A stretch of 64,000 nucleotides of DNA, taken from NCBI RefSeq assembly GCF_009931695.1, contig NZ_CP048000.1, positions 928,501 through 992,500 on the forward strand, given 5' to 3'. Both the position numbers and the translations under genes were made by a program. The notes under the pieces are model-generated. The model saw only the letters and a program-made list of their open reading frames with translations, did not search any database and was not told where the DNA came from. This document shows, one piece after another, positions 38,113 to 45,769 of the stretch. This stretch comes from Anaerocolumna sedimenticola (lineage in GTDB: Bacteria; Bacillota; Clostridia; Lachnospirales; Lachnospiraceae). Position 1 is the first letter of the stretch; each line of letters starts with the position of its first letter.

Positions 38113-39345
38113 TTATCTTACATCAGAGTAAATATTATACACTTCTGTTCCTTTTAATATCGGAAGCCATATTTCAAATGTGACTCCGTTTCTCTTATTG
38201 TTTTTTACTCCGATCTGACCAAAATGCCGTATTACGGCCTGTTTCGCAATCGCTAACCCTAACCCGTTGCTGCCGTCTTTCTGTCGGACACTGGAAACAA
38301 AACGTTCAAATAAAACAGGCATATTTTTTTCTTCTATTCCGTTTCCATTATCTTTAATAAATAACCTTAAATCATGGCTGCCGCTGGTATAGGAAACCAT
38401 AATTTCAGAGTCCTCCGGTGAGTGTTCAATGCCGTTCTTAAACAGATTCACCAATGCTTCTTTCATCCAAAAGGAATCAAACCGGAATCTTGCTTCCTTT
38501 TCGCCCTTTACATGAATAGTTATATTTTTGCTGTCCAAAAGCGGTTGTATATCCTCAACACATTCTTCAATAAAAGCGAGAATATTATGGTCTTTTACTT
38601 CTAATTTTGTATTGCAGGATTTTAACATACCGATTTTTAAATAAGAATTAATTAAAATATTCATTTTCTCTAACTGCTTTAATCCTGTCTCCAGACGCTC
38701 CGTATTTGATTTGACATTTTCAAAGATATATCGTTCCACACACAAACGGGATACCGTAAGCGGTGTTTTCAATTGATGGGATAAATCCTCCATAAAATCG
38801 TGCATTTTAGCTTTCTCCTGATGAACCAGAAGAATATTATGTTTAGAATTCAGATAAATTTTATGCAGTTTACCCATAATACGATTGGTGTAATTATTTG
38901 ATTCCTCGAAAGAGGAGGCAGGGTTATTAAAATCGTCCAGATATGTCTCCAGTCTCTTTAGAAACTTCATATGGTTTTTAAACAGGATTGTAAGGCAGAA
39001 TAGCAAGAAGAGTATAATAGTAAGTTCAAATATGGATAAATATGTAATTTCCTCATTTATGGAATCCTTAATAAGTATCTCACCGCTAAGACGGTATCCA
39101 TATTTTTTTAATAGTTTAGTACCTGCCGCATAGGCTTTATGGTCATCATTCATTACCGTATCGATCACGGATTTATTCATATCACCATAAGCCTCAGACA
39201 TAGCCCCTAAGACAGATACAATTCTCTCTGTGTAACTGTTTTTAATAGTATAAGACATATAGCTGACATTTATAATATAAAACGTAAATACCAAGAGGCC
39301 TATTCCCAGAACAAATTGTCCGTCTAAAAAATAATTTTTTTTCAT
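38113..39345 (-). CDS. Two-component sensor histidine kinase
   Basis: 410 aa. Two membrane helices (about residues 11-31 and 103-120) flank a 70-residue outside domain, then HisKA with the phospho-acceptor in MEDLSHQLKTPLTV (about 200), and HATPase_c (N box LVNLFKNGIEHS, G1 DNGNGIEE, G2 NGLGLAIAKQAV). The ATG at 39345 with GGAGAG in front is preferred to the longer frame. It lies between its response regulator and the ABC exporter genes, as in antimicrobial-peptide detoxification modules, although it is larger than the intramembrane BceS kinases. Confidence 0.9.
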   Translation of the reverse strand: MKKNYFLDGQFVLGIGLLVFTFYIINVSYMSYTIKNSYTERIVSVLGAMSEAYGDMNKSVIDTVMNDDHKAYAAGTKLLKKYGYRLSGEILIKDSINEEITYLSIFELTIILFLLFCLTILFKNHMKFLKRLETYLDDFNNPASSFEESNNYTNRIMGKLHKIYLNSKHNILLVHQEKAKMHDFMEDLSHQLKTPLTVSRLCVERYIFENVKSNTERLETGLKQLEKMNILINSYLKIGMLKSCNTKLEVKDHNILAFIEECVEDIQPLLDSKNITIHVKGEKEARFRFDSFWMKEALVNLFKNGIEHSPEDSEIMVSYTSGSHDLRLFIKDNGNGIEEKNMPVLFERFVSSVRQKDGSNGLGLAIAKQAVIRHFGQIGVKNNKRNGVTFEIWLPILKGTEVYNIYSDVR

Positions 39346-39535
39346 ATATTCTCTCCATTCCTGCGTATGATTTTTGCCCATCTGAAGTTTTTTCAACCTT
39401 ACCCTCATGATGCCGCTTATGTCCCATCTCAAACAATAGGGGAATGCTCTTTGGGCATAAATCCCGAAGAAAAGCTGCCTTTGCTATTCTTCTAATGGCT
39501 CGAAGTACTTTGTGAGACTATTCACATTTACCCCT

Positions 39536-40231
39536 TTAATTTCTAATAATATCCACATTCCACCGGTAGCCGTAATTTTTAACAGTTTCTATGTACCCCG
39601 ACCCACGGTATGTTTTTAAGGATTTTCTAAGTCTGCTGATATGAACATTAAGAGTATTTTCTTCGATGAATTTGTTTTTACAATCCCAGATTCTCTCAAA
39701 CAGCAATTCTCTTTTTATAATACGACCGTTATTTTTTAATAAAATTTCACATAAGTCAAATTCAATGCTTCTTAATTTAATTTCTTCTTCATTTAAATAT
39801 ATTTTTCTGGTATCAAAGTTAATTGATAGATCACCGCTGAATACAATCTGCGTATCTTTTTGGGTCTGTAACTCATTTCTCCTTAATTGAGCTTCCACTC
39901 TCATTAATAATATCCGGATGGAAAAAGGTTTTGTAATATAATCATCCGCACCGTTTTTCAGTCCGGTTATGATATCCTCTTCTTCATTACATACCGTTAG
40001 CATGATAATAGGATTTGTAAAAAATGTACGGATTTCAAGGCAGAATTCAAAACCGTTGCAATCAGGTAACTGAACATCTAAAAGGCATAAATCTATTTTG
40101 TTAAACTTAAAGTAACATAAAGCAGATGAACGGCTCTGTGCGCAAAAAACCTGATACCCAACCGAAGTCAAAAGTTCCTTTACTTCATTTTGCAGTTCCG
40201 TATTATCTTCAATAATTAAAATATTGTACAA
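39536..40231 (-). CDS. OmpR/PhoB-type response regulator
   Basis: 231 aa. Receiver domain YNILIIEDNTELQ...LCLLDVQLPDCNGFEF (phospho-Asp in LLDVQLPD), KPFS (conserved Lys), and a winged-helix domain (VFSGDLSINF, EFDLCEILLKNNGRI, ENTLNVHISRLRKSL, YGYRWNV). Start is TTG at 40231, preceded by GGGGG at a fair distance; the longer frame to 40333 lacks a ribosome site. First gene of the module regulating the ABC exporter. The 190-bp gap before the kinase gene has no other ORF. Confidence 0.9.
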   Translation of the reverse strand: MYNILIIEDNTELQNEVKELLTSVGYQVFCAQSRSSALCYFKFNKIDLCLLDVQLPDCNGFEFCLEIRTFFTNPIIMLTVCNEEEDIITGLKNGADDYITKPFSIRILLMRVEAQLRRNELQTQKDTQIVFSGDLSINFDTRKIYLNEEEIKLRSIEFDLCEILLKNNGRIIKRELLFERIWDCKNKFIEENTLNVHISRLRKSLKTYRGSGYIETVKNYGYRWNVDIIRN

Positions 40232-40543
40232 AATGATACCCCCAGAAAAGAATTCTTCCAAACAGGATGCTTTTAAAGCATCTTTCACATTTATTCCTAG
40301 GTGTATCATAATACATAATCTGACATTTATCAACTTGTTAATGGGAATTATTAGAGGGAAAACAGATAGAAATTAGATGAAAATAGATATGATAATCCTT
40401 AAGAACATTACTCGGTATTTCTTATTATAAGTTTGCTGGAAATTAGTTATTATACCGTTTATCCGTCTTTCCTGGTTAACAATAGTGAAGCATAATAATC
40501 TGTAATTAACCAGAAAAGACGAATCACACAATTAATCAGAATG

Positions 40544-41044
40544 TTAAACTCTTTTCTTACCTAACTTTTTATGAAATATTACTAAAACGAGGGAAGCTAA
40601 CATTACCAATATAATTGCAGTTATTATTTTTACCGGATTTATTTGTTCCTTTACCCGGTACCCTGCTTTTACGATTTCCAATGAAGTACCATGTAAATCT
40701 GCTTCACCGCCGTGTTCCGTACAGGCTCTATGAAATAAACCTGTTATTTTTACCGTATCGCCTGCATATTTGTAATTTCCATAGTGAATAACATGATCTG
40801 CCTCATTTTTACTAATCCATATGCCGATTGCATTGGTTCCGTCATTGATATTTATCCAGGAATATTCTCCCCTGTCCATACGTTCCCCAATCGCTTCACC
40901 CTGAACCGAAACTTCCTGTCCATCCAGCTCTTTTGCATTTTCAATGAGATCGTTTATCTCCGTTACAGACTCTGCCTTTGCTGATATTGATAACAGGTTG
41001 GTTAAAATTAAAAAAATCAGGCCCGCTGTAATAATCTTATGCAT
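40544..41044 (-). CDS. Exported OB-fold-like protein with C-terminal membrane anchor
   Basis: 166 aa. Signal peptide (residues 1-24, ends AKA), a central domain of about 105 residues with the pattern ELDGQEVSVQGEAIGERM, YSWININDGTNAIGIWISK and DTVKITGLFHRAC, which looks like an OB-fold nucleic-acid/oligosaccharide-binding barrel, and one C-terminal helix (about 139-157, IITAIILVMLASLVLVIFHK) before a basic tail. It overlaps the 3' end of trkH by 28 bases and uses a GGAGGTG ribosome site inside trkH, so it is co-expressed with the potassium channel. Function unknown. Confidence 0.65.
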   Translation of the reverse strand: MHKIITAGLIFLILTNLLSISAKAESVTEINDLIENAKELDGQEVSVQGEAIGERMDRGEYSWININDGTNAIGIWISKNEADHVIHYGNYKYAGDTVKITGLFHRACTEHGGEADLHGTSLEIVKAGYRVKEQINPVKIITAIILVMLASLVLVIFHKKLGKKRV

Positions 41045-42558
41045 GTTTTTTTAACACCTCCCAGAATATAACCTATTAATGCAAATACAGACAGAAATTC
41101 CAGCCTGCCTAAATACATTGCAATGATGTAATATATCTTCATAAAAACCGGCATGGAAGGCGCTGTAACACCAATGGACAATCCGACATTACCGGTAACG
41201 GAAGCGGATTCAAAAGCGGAATCTGCTAACGAATATCCATAAAATGAACCAATCATGGTTCCTATGGTAAATGTAATCATGTAACAACATATGATAGTAG
41301 CAGAAGACTTAATTAAACCGTCTTCTAATATATGGTCCTTAATATGATGGTATTTATACACTTTCATACTTCTCTCCGATGTAAGAAGTTTTTTAACATC
41401 CATAATCAAACCTTTAAAAACAATACCTACCCTTAGACCTTTAAATCCACCTGCCGTTGAGCATGCGGAACCGCCGATCAGCATAACAATTATCATAATC
41501 AGAACCCCGAAATCTCCCCATTCTAAAGCAAACTGTCTGGCATAAATAGACCCTAATCCCGTTGTCGTATGAGCTGAGACTACATTGAAAATAATTCTTC
41601 TAAAACCTGCCACCGCATCAGGATACACATTTAGTTTCGATAACCCGATCAATGCCAACATGCAGGATATAAATGATGTTATAAAGAAACTTTGAGTTTC
41701 TATATTTTTTACTATTTCTTTTCGCTTACCCTGCCATATGGCATAATGCAGACCAAAGTTAAATGAACCAAGTATAAATATAACCATAGTAACCGATTCA
41801 TATAATATACTGTGATAGTACATAATGTTTTGGGTATAAGGGGCAAATCCTCCGGTACTCCATGAGGATTCAAACATATACAGTGCATGCAGAAATGCCG
41901 ATACAGGTTTCAGTCCAATAAACATACCGATTATCCACAGGGAAAACGTACCAATAATAAGGTATACCATGCTTATTTTCCATATATATCTCGCAGTTCC
42001 TTTTACATTAGGCACCAATTCAATATCTTTACCTTCTCCAACATACATTTTATAAGCTCCGCCGATTTCTCTAGTTAAAAAAGAAAGCGCCAGAACAATC
42101 ATTCCCTGCCCGCCAATAAAAGTTAACATATGTCTCCACATATTGAAGCCATTGGAAAGATGGTCCAGGTCCTGCGTAAGAACTAACCCTGTTGTTGTAA
42201 ATCCACTCATTACATCAAAGCAGGCATCTATAAATGAGTTTGTATGCCCGCTTAACCGATACGGAATTGCACATAAAACAGTTAAGATAATCCAGGATAG
42301 TGCAGCAATAACAAAACCATGCTTCCACCCAAAATCCGGTCTGTTTTCCTTAAATTCCGCTCCAAACAGAATCAATGACAAGGCAATAATTGTTGCTATT
42401 GCACCACTGATTATAAAATCCATCATCGGATTCCATTCCCTAAACAGTATGGATGTTACGATGGGTATAATCATAGATGCGGCTACGATTAGAACTATGT
42501 ATCCGGTATAATAACATATGATACCTATACTGAAAGTTCTTTTTTTATTTATATTCAT
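41017..42558 (-). CDS. trkH: TrkH/KtrB-type potassium uptake protein
   Basis: 513-aa membrane subunit of a Trk/Ktr potassium transporter, about ten helices. Four K+-selectivity pore loops are visible: SGFTTTGLVLT, ESSWSTGGFAPY, SAHTTTGLGS and ASVTGNVGLSIGV. The SerThr-Gly-rich filter glycines are kept. Partner RCK (TrkA) proteins are encoded just upstream. The start codon is preceded by the GGGTGTAA of a dispersed leader element, not by AGGAGG. c-di-AMP and nucleotides probably act through the RCK proteins. Confidence 0.93.
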   Translation of the reverse strand: MNINKKRTFSIGIICYYTGYIVLIVAASMIIPIVTSILFREWNPMMDFIISGAIATIIALSLILFGAEFKENRPDFGWKHGFVIAALSWIILTVLCAIPYRLSGHTNSFIDACFDVMSGFTTTGLVLTQDLDHLSNGFNMWRHMLTFIGGQGMIVLALSFLTREIGGAYKMYVGEGKDIELVPNVKGTARYIWKISMVYLIIGTFSLWIIGMFIGLKPVSAFLHALYMFESSWSTGGFAPYTQNIMYYHSILYESVTMVIFILGSFNFGLHYAIWQGKRKEIVKNIETQSFFITSFISCMLALIGLSKLNVYPDAVAGFRRIIFNVVSAHTTTGLGSIYARQFALEWGDFGVLIMIIVMLIGGSACSTAGGFKGLRVGIVFKGLIMDVKKLLTSERSMKVYKYHHIKDHILEDGLIKSSATIICCYMITFTIGTMIGSFYGYSLADSAFESASVTGNVGLSIGVTAPSMPVFMKIYYIIAMYLGRLEFLSVFALIGYILGGVKKTCIRLLQRA

Positions 42559-42678
42559 CGCTTACACCCATTGCAATCTGCAATTGCATACCGCAGACAG
42601 GTCTGCGGTACTGCCACAAATAAAAACGATTGAAAGAATCTGTATGTGGCATCCCTTCTTTTATTATATTTTCTTTCA
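42559..42678 (-). repeat. Dispersed 5'-leader element, copy 2 (before trkH)
   Basis: Minus-strand order: TGAAAGAAAATATAATAAAA, GGATGCCAC, ATTCTTTCA (core 42631-42678), TTTTATTTGTGGCAGTACCGC, a perfect stem ACCGCAGAC/GTCTGCGGT, and AATGGGTGTAA directly before the start codon. It keeps the same layout as copies at 5830 and 44608. A hairpin GATGCCGC/GCGGCATC lies just upstream (42690-42710), and GAGCAC/GTGCTC at about 42738-42756. Confidence 0.6.
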
Positions 42679-42798
42679 TCTTATCAAACATGATGCCGCA
42701 AGGCGGCATCTCTAACCATTGGGGAAGACGTCTGGAATGAGCACCCTCCGTGCTCGTTTCGGATTCTCCTAGCGTTAAGATGTTTTTTCTTAACATGT

Positions 42799-42903
42799 TC
42801 ACCTCATAATAATGAATGCTGCTGAAAATATTAATAAAATATAAAAAGCAGCCGCACCTAGTTCAGATATGATTCCTTTTATTTCATTTTTGATAAAGTC
42901 CAT
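42799..42903 (-). CDS. 34-aa membrane peptide between trkA and trkH
   Basis: An ORF of 34 codons, MDFIKNEIKGIISELGAAAF and then YILLIFSAAFIIMR, with a perfect GGAGGG ribosome site 9 bases before its ATG. Its 5' end overlaps the 3' end of the second trkA gene by 25 bases, in another frame. It is a short amphipathic helix plus a single hydrophobic helix, like KdpF and other small subunits of potassium transporters. Its stop is followed by the leader element and trkH. Seen directly: ORF, ribosome site, hydrophobic helix. A role as small transporter subunit is inference. Confidence 0.6.
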   Translation of the reverse strand: MDFIKNEIKGIISELGAAAFYILLIFSAAFIIMR

Positions 42904-43571
42904 CTTTTATTCCCTCCATCATATAATTCAGTAACAATAATTGATAAGATTGATTTATTTGTGATTATTACTACCTTATCATCGGATAAAATACAGGTGT
43001 CTCCTCTTGGATATATAACTTTTTCACCCCGTAATATTGAGACAAGTACACATTCACTTGGCAAAACTAAATCTTTCACCTTTCTGTTACACCAAGAATT
43101 ATGCTCATTTATTGATAATTCCGCCAGAATCATGGACCCACGTTCAAAGGTATTGATAATCCTGTAATCCTCTTTATCAAATGAATATTCTATTAAACCT
43201 GCTATTACTTCCGTACTGCAAACCGTATTATCGATACCCAGAGTTTTAAACATAATGGTATTTTTAGGATTATTAACACGGGCAATCGTTTTTTTCGTAT
43301 GAAAACTTAATTTTGCAATCTGACAGATAACAAGATTTTCTTCATCCGTTCCCGTAACAGCCGCGATGATTTCTGCATCTTCGATTCCTGCATCTTTTAA
43401 TACCTCTAATTTGGTACCGTCTCCCCAGATTACATCCGCATTATAGTCTTCGGCAATTTTCATACATATTTCCTTATCCCGCTCGATCAGAGTTACTTCA
43501 TACCCTCTTTCTTTTAAAGTTCTTAAGAGGTTATACCCTATTTTCCCTCCGCCAATAATAATTGTTTTCAT
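42879..43571 (-). CDS. trkA: TrkA/KtrA-type RCK potassium regulatory protein (2)
   Basis: 230 aa. RCK_N Rossmann domain: TIIIGGGKIGYNLLRTL, VTLIERDKEIC, DVIWGDGTKLEVLKDAGI, AVTGTDEENLVICQIAK, followed by an RCK_C domain at about 140-220 that usually binds a ligand (c-di-AMP in Ktr proteins). ATG 43571, preceded by AAGGAGG, overlaps the upstream trkA stop by four bases (ATGA), so the two RCK proteins are coupled and could form a mixed ring on TrkH. Confidence 0.92.
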   Translation of the reverse strand: MKTIIIGGGKIGYNLLRTLKERGYEVTLIERDKEICMKIAEDYNADVIWGDGTKLEVLKDAGIEDAEIIAAVTGTDEENLVICQIAKLSFHTKKTIARVNNPKNTIMFKTLGIDNTVCSTEVIAGLIEYSFDKEDYRIINTFERGSMILAELSINEHNSWCNRKVKDLVLPSECVLVSILRGEKVIYPRGDTCILSDDKVVIITNKSILSIIVTELYDGGNKRWTLSKMK

Positions 43572-44221
43572 AGGAATACCTCCTTGCATAAATAATTTAT
43601 TAATTTTTCCTTATCATTTTTATGAACCGTACAAAATATCCTGTCTCCTTTATTAATCCGGTCGTCTTTTTTCGGAAGACTTACCGCTCCGTCTTTCATC
43701 AGGCCTGATATGATGCAATGGAATTTATCTTCAATATTAACTACAGTAACATCTTTTTCCTTGCCTACAAGAAGCTCAATAATTCCATAATTGTTATCTA
43801 AGGTTGAAATTATTTCTAAACTTTCACTGGGCAGCTGATTTTTTAGTATTTCAATCTCATATTGAATCGGATTAATGGTAGAAATACCAAGTTTATTATA
43901 GAAATAGCTTTTATCGGGATCATTTATTCTCGCAATTATTTTAGGTACCATATATATTTTATCTGCAATAAGTGATACCGTTATATTTATATTATCATCC
44001 GGAGAAGCTGCTATCAGTGCATCTGCCTTTTTTATACCTGCCTCCAGCAGTTTATCACTGTCAAATTCAATGCCTTTGATACGCCTGCCGTTAAACCCGC
44101 TGCCCAAACCATTTAATTTATCACCATCCCGATCAATGATACAAATATCATTACCGTCGTCAGATAATCCTTTCGCAAGATTACTGCCCAATCTTCCGCA
44201 ACCAATTATGATTATATACAT
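43568..44221 (-). CDS. trkA: TrkA/KtrA-type RCK potassium regulatory protein (1)
   Basis: 217 aa. YIIIIGCGRLGSNLAKGLSD gives the nucleotide-binding GxGxxG, ICIIDRDGDKL the acidic ribose-binding end of strand 2, and DALIAASPDDNINITVSLIA the switch region; a C-terminal RCK_C follows from about 140. It is related to, but clearly divergent from, its downstream neighbour. Sits 17 bases after the TPR gene and is coupled to the second trkA. Confidence 0.92.
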   Translation of the reverse strand: MYIIIIGCGRLGSNLAKGLSDDGNDICIIDRDGDKLNGLGSGFNGRRIKGIEFDSDKLLEAGIKKADALIAASPDDNINITVSLIADKIYMVPKIIARINDPDKSYFYNKLGISTINPIQYEIEILKNQLPSESLEIISTLDNNYGIIELLVGKEKDVTVVNIEDKFHCIISGLMKDGAVSLPKKDDRINKGDRIFCTVHKNDKEKLINYLCKEVFL

Positions 44222-44238
44222 ATATTATCCTCCGCACA

Positions 44239-44607
44239 TTAATTAGCTTCTTTTAAATGTGTTTCTTTTGTTCCTTGATTGCTTATATCAGTATTCACAT
44301 CACCAAAATCAACTTCGATATTTTTATATGGAAATAAGGTACTGACCCGTTCCAAATTAACACTGGCCGGTTTATATGTGGGATTCAGTACATATGAGAT
44401 TCTGTAATGTTTCCTGGCTAAGTCATTCTCTCCTTTGAATTCATACCAGATTCCGAGAAGATTATGGGGCTCCGCAGCATTAGGATCAATATTGATCGCT
44501 TTCATTATAAGTTTATATGATTCTTCATACTCATTATTTTTAAGATTACTGACTGCATCTTTCATATACATACGTAATTTACCTGACATCATTTCATAAT
44601 CATACAT
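44239..44607 (-). CDS. Small TPR protein heading the trk operon
   Basis: 122 aa with two tetratricopeptide-like repeats: KNNEYEESYKLIMKAINIDP (about 24-43), AEPHNLLGIWYEFKGENDLA and RKHYRISYVLNPTYKPA. The last 25 residues are acidic and disordered-looking. TPRs mediate protein binding, so it may connect the RCK/TrkH system with a partner. Its start codon follows the third copy of the dispersed leader element; it then leads into trkA1 with a 17-base gap. Confidence 0.75.
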   Translation of the reverse strand: MYDYEMMSGKLRMYMKDAVSNLKNNEYEESYKLIMKAINIDPNAAEPHNLLGIWYEFKGENDLARKHYRISYVLNPTYKPASVNLERVSTLFPYKNIEVDFGDVNTDISNQGTKETHLKEAN

Positions 44608-44713
44608 ATTTTTACACCCATTACATCCCGTTTACCTTTCAGCGGGATTGCCACAAATAAAATGAGTGAAAGAATCACATCGTGGCATCCTTTCTTAATT
44701 ATATTTTCTTTCA
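44608..44713 (-). repeat. Dispersed 5'-leader element, copy 3 (before the TPR gene)
   Basis: Minus strand: TGAAAGAAAATATAATTAAG, AAAGGATGCCAC, ATTCTTTCACTC (core 44667-44713), TTTTATTTGTGGCAATCCCG, stem ATCCCG/CGGGAT, AATGGGTGTAA and the start codon 6 bases on. Relative to copy 2 the stem bases changed on both sides (ACCGC/GCGGT versus ATCCCG/CGGGAT), which is compensatory. Confidence 0.6.
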
Positions 44714-44860
44714 CTCTTTCCAAGGGGCTGTTTTATAATAACCCCTTTGTGAAATACTTTTTCATCAATCTTCGGCCCGGTTACGCCTGCCGGAAATGAA
44801 GTTTAAATTTATTTCATAAGTTAAGAATAAATTATTTCGTATAAGTTTTGTGTAAGTATT

Positions 44861-44955
44861 TTCTTATCCAAATAATTTTTGGATAAGAATACGTCTGGCG
44901 TGTCCAATGCAGAGCGTTTTTATCTCATAGAAGGATGTTTCCTATGGGATAAAAA
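44861..44955. repeat. Two hairpins downstream of the second kdpE
   Basis: TTCTTATCCAA / TTGGATAAGAA (44861-44889) and TTTTTATC-CATAG / CTATG-GATAAAAA (44917-44955). With the 93-bp palindrome that follows they form a row of three structures in the 460-bp gap between kdpE2 and the TPR gene. The second has a T-run on both strands and may be a terminator. Confidence 0.5.
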
Positions 44956-45048
44956 AGGACCGTTACTAATTCTTATAGTATTAAACTTACGGAATAGTAA
45001 CCTGTATTCCAGGTGTAAGTTATAATTATAAGAATTAGCAACGGTCCT
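44956..45048. repeat. 93-bp near-perfect palindrome after the second kdpE gene
   Basis: Outer arms AGGACCGTTACTAATTCTTA and its complement TAAGAATTAGCAACGGTCCT pair with one mismatch over 22 bp; inner arms AACTTAC/GTAAGTT and GGAAT/ATTCC continue the stem. No gene lies within it. It may be a terminator (22 bp after the kdpE2 stop) or a MITE-like unit. Confidence 0.6.
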
Positions 45049-45070
45049 ATATCATATGATACATCTTTTC

Positions 45071-45765
45071 TTATTCGTCTACCAATCGATATCCAACCCC
45101 GATTTCTGTTATGATATATTCCGGCTGTGATGGGTCTTCGCCAAGTTTTCTCCTTAAATTGCCCATGCATACCCGCAGTGATTTCGTATCACTTGTTAAC
45201 ATACCCCCCAGATGTTTTCTGCAATGTATTTATGCGTAAGAACTTTCCCCCGATTCCGGGCTAATAAAACCAATACCTTATATTCATTTGGAGTTAATCG
45301 TATTTCCTTTTCATTAATCCAGACCCTGTGTTTATCCGTATCAATGGTTAAGTCTTTTATTTTATAACTTGGATTTATCTCTATGTCAGGAATATTCTCA
45401 TAGTTTTTATGCCTTAAAATAACCCTGATACGTGCCAGCAATTCAGGTACGCTAAAAGGTTTGGTAAGATAATCATCCGCCCCGGCGTCAAGTGCTTCAA
45501 TTTTCTCTCTGTCATGCCCTCTGGCAGAAATAATAATAATGGGCATCAGAGATACCGTCCGTAATTTTTTTATAACATCAACTCCGTCCATATCCGGTAG
45601 ACCAAGGTCTAATATTAAGATATCCGGATTCTGAGATACCGCTAACATCAGAGCGCTGGAACCATCCGAAGCATCCATACACTTATATCCCTGCATTTCA
45701 ATGGATACTCTAAGAAAACTTCTTATTGACTTTTCATCATCTACAATTAAAATAAGCGGTTCCAT
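45071..45765 (-). pseudogene. Second KdpE-like response regulator, frameshifted near its C-terminus
   Basis: Receiver domain (LILIVDDEKSIRSFLRVSIE, DILILDLGLPDMDGVDVIKK, TKPFSVPELLARI) and start of a winged helix, then a premature stop at IWGVC. Adding one C to the C6 run at 45204-45209 restores AENIWGGMLTSDTKSLRVCM and GNLRRKLG...YIITEIGVGYRLVDE to a stop at 45071, giving 231 aa, the normal KdpE length. Without the correction the DNA-recognition helix is lost. It follows its kinase by 4 bases. It is 40-50% identical by eye to KdpE at 47398. Confidence 0.75.
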
Positions 45766-45769
45766 AGGT

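Noticed and set aside
42545..42802. 85-codon minus-strand ORF ahead of trkH
   Set aside because: A GAGGTG site does precede it, but most of the frame is hairpins and the leader element. The part shared with the deoB copy is the repeat core. Left out, though a short leader peptide cannot be excluded.
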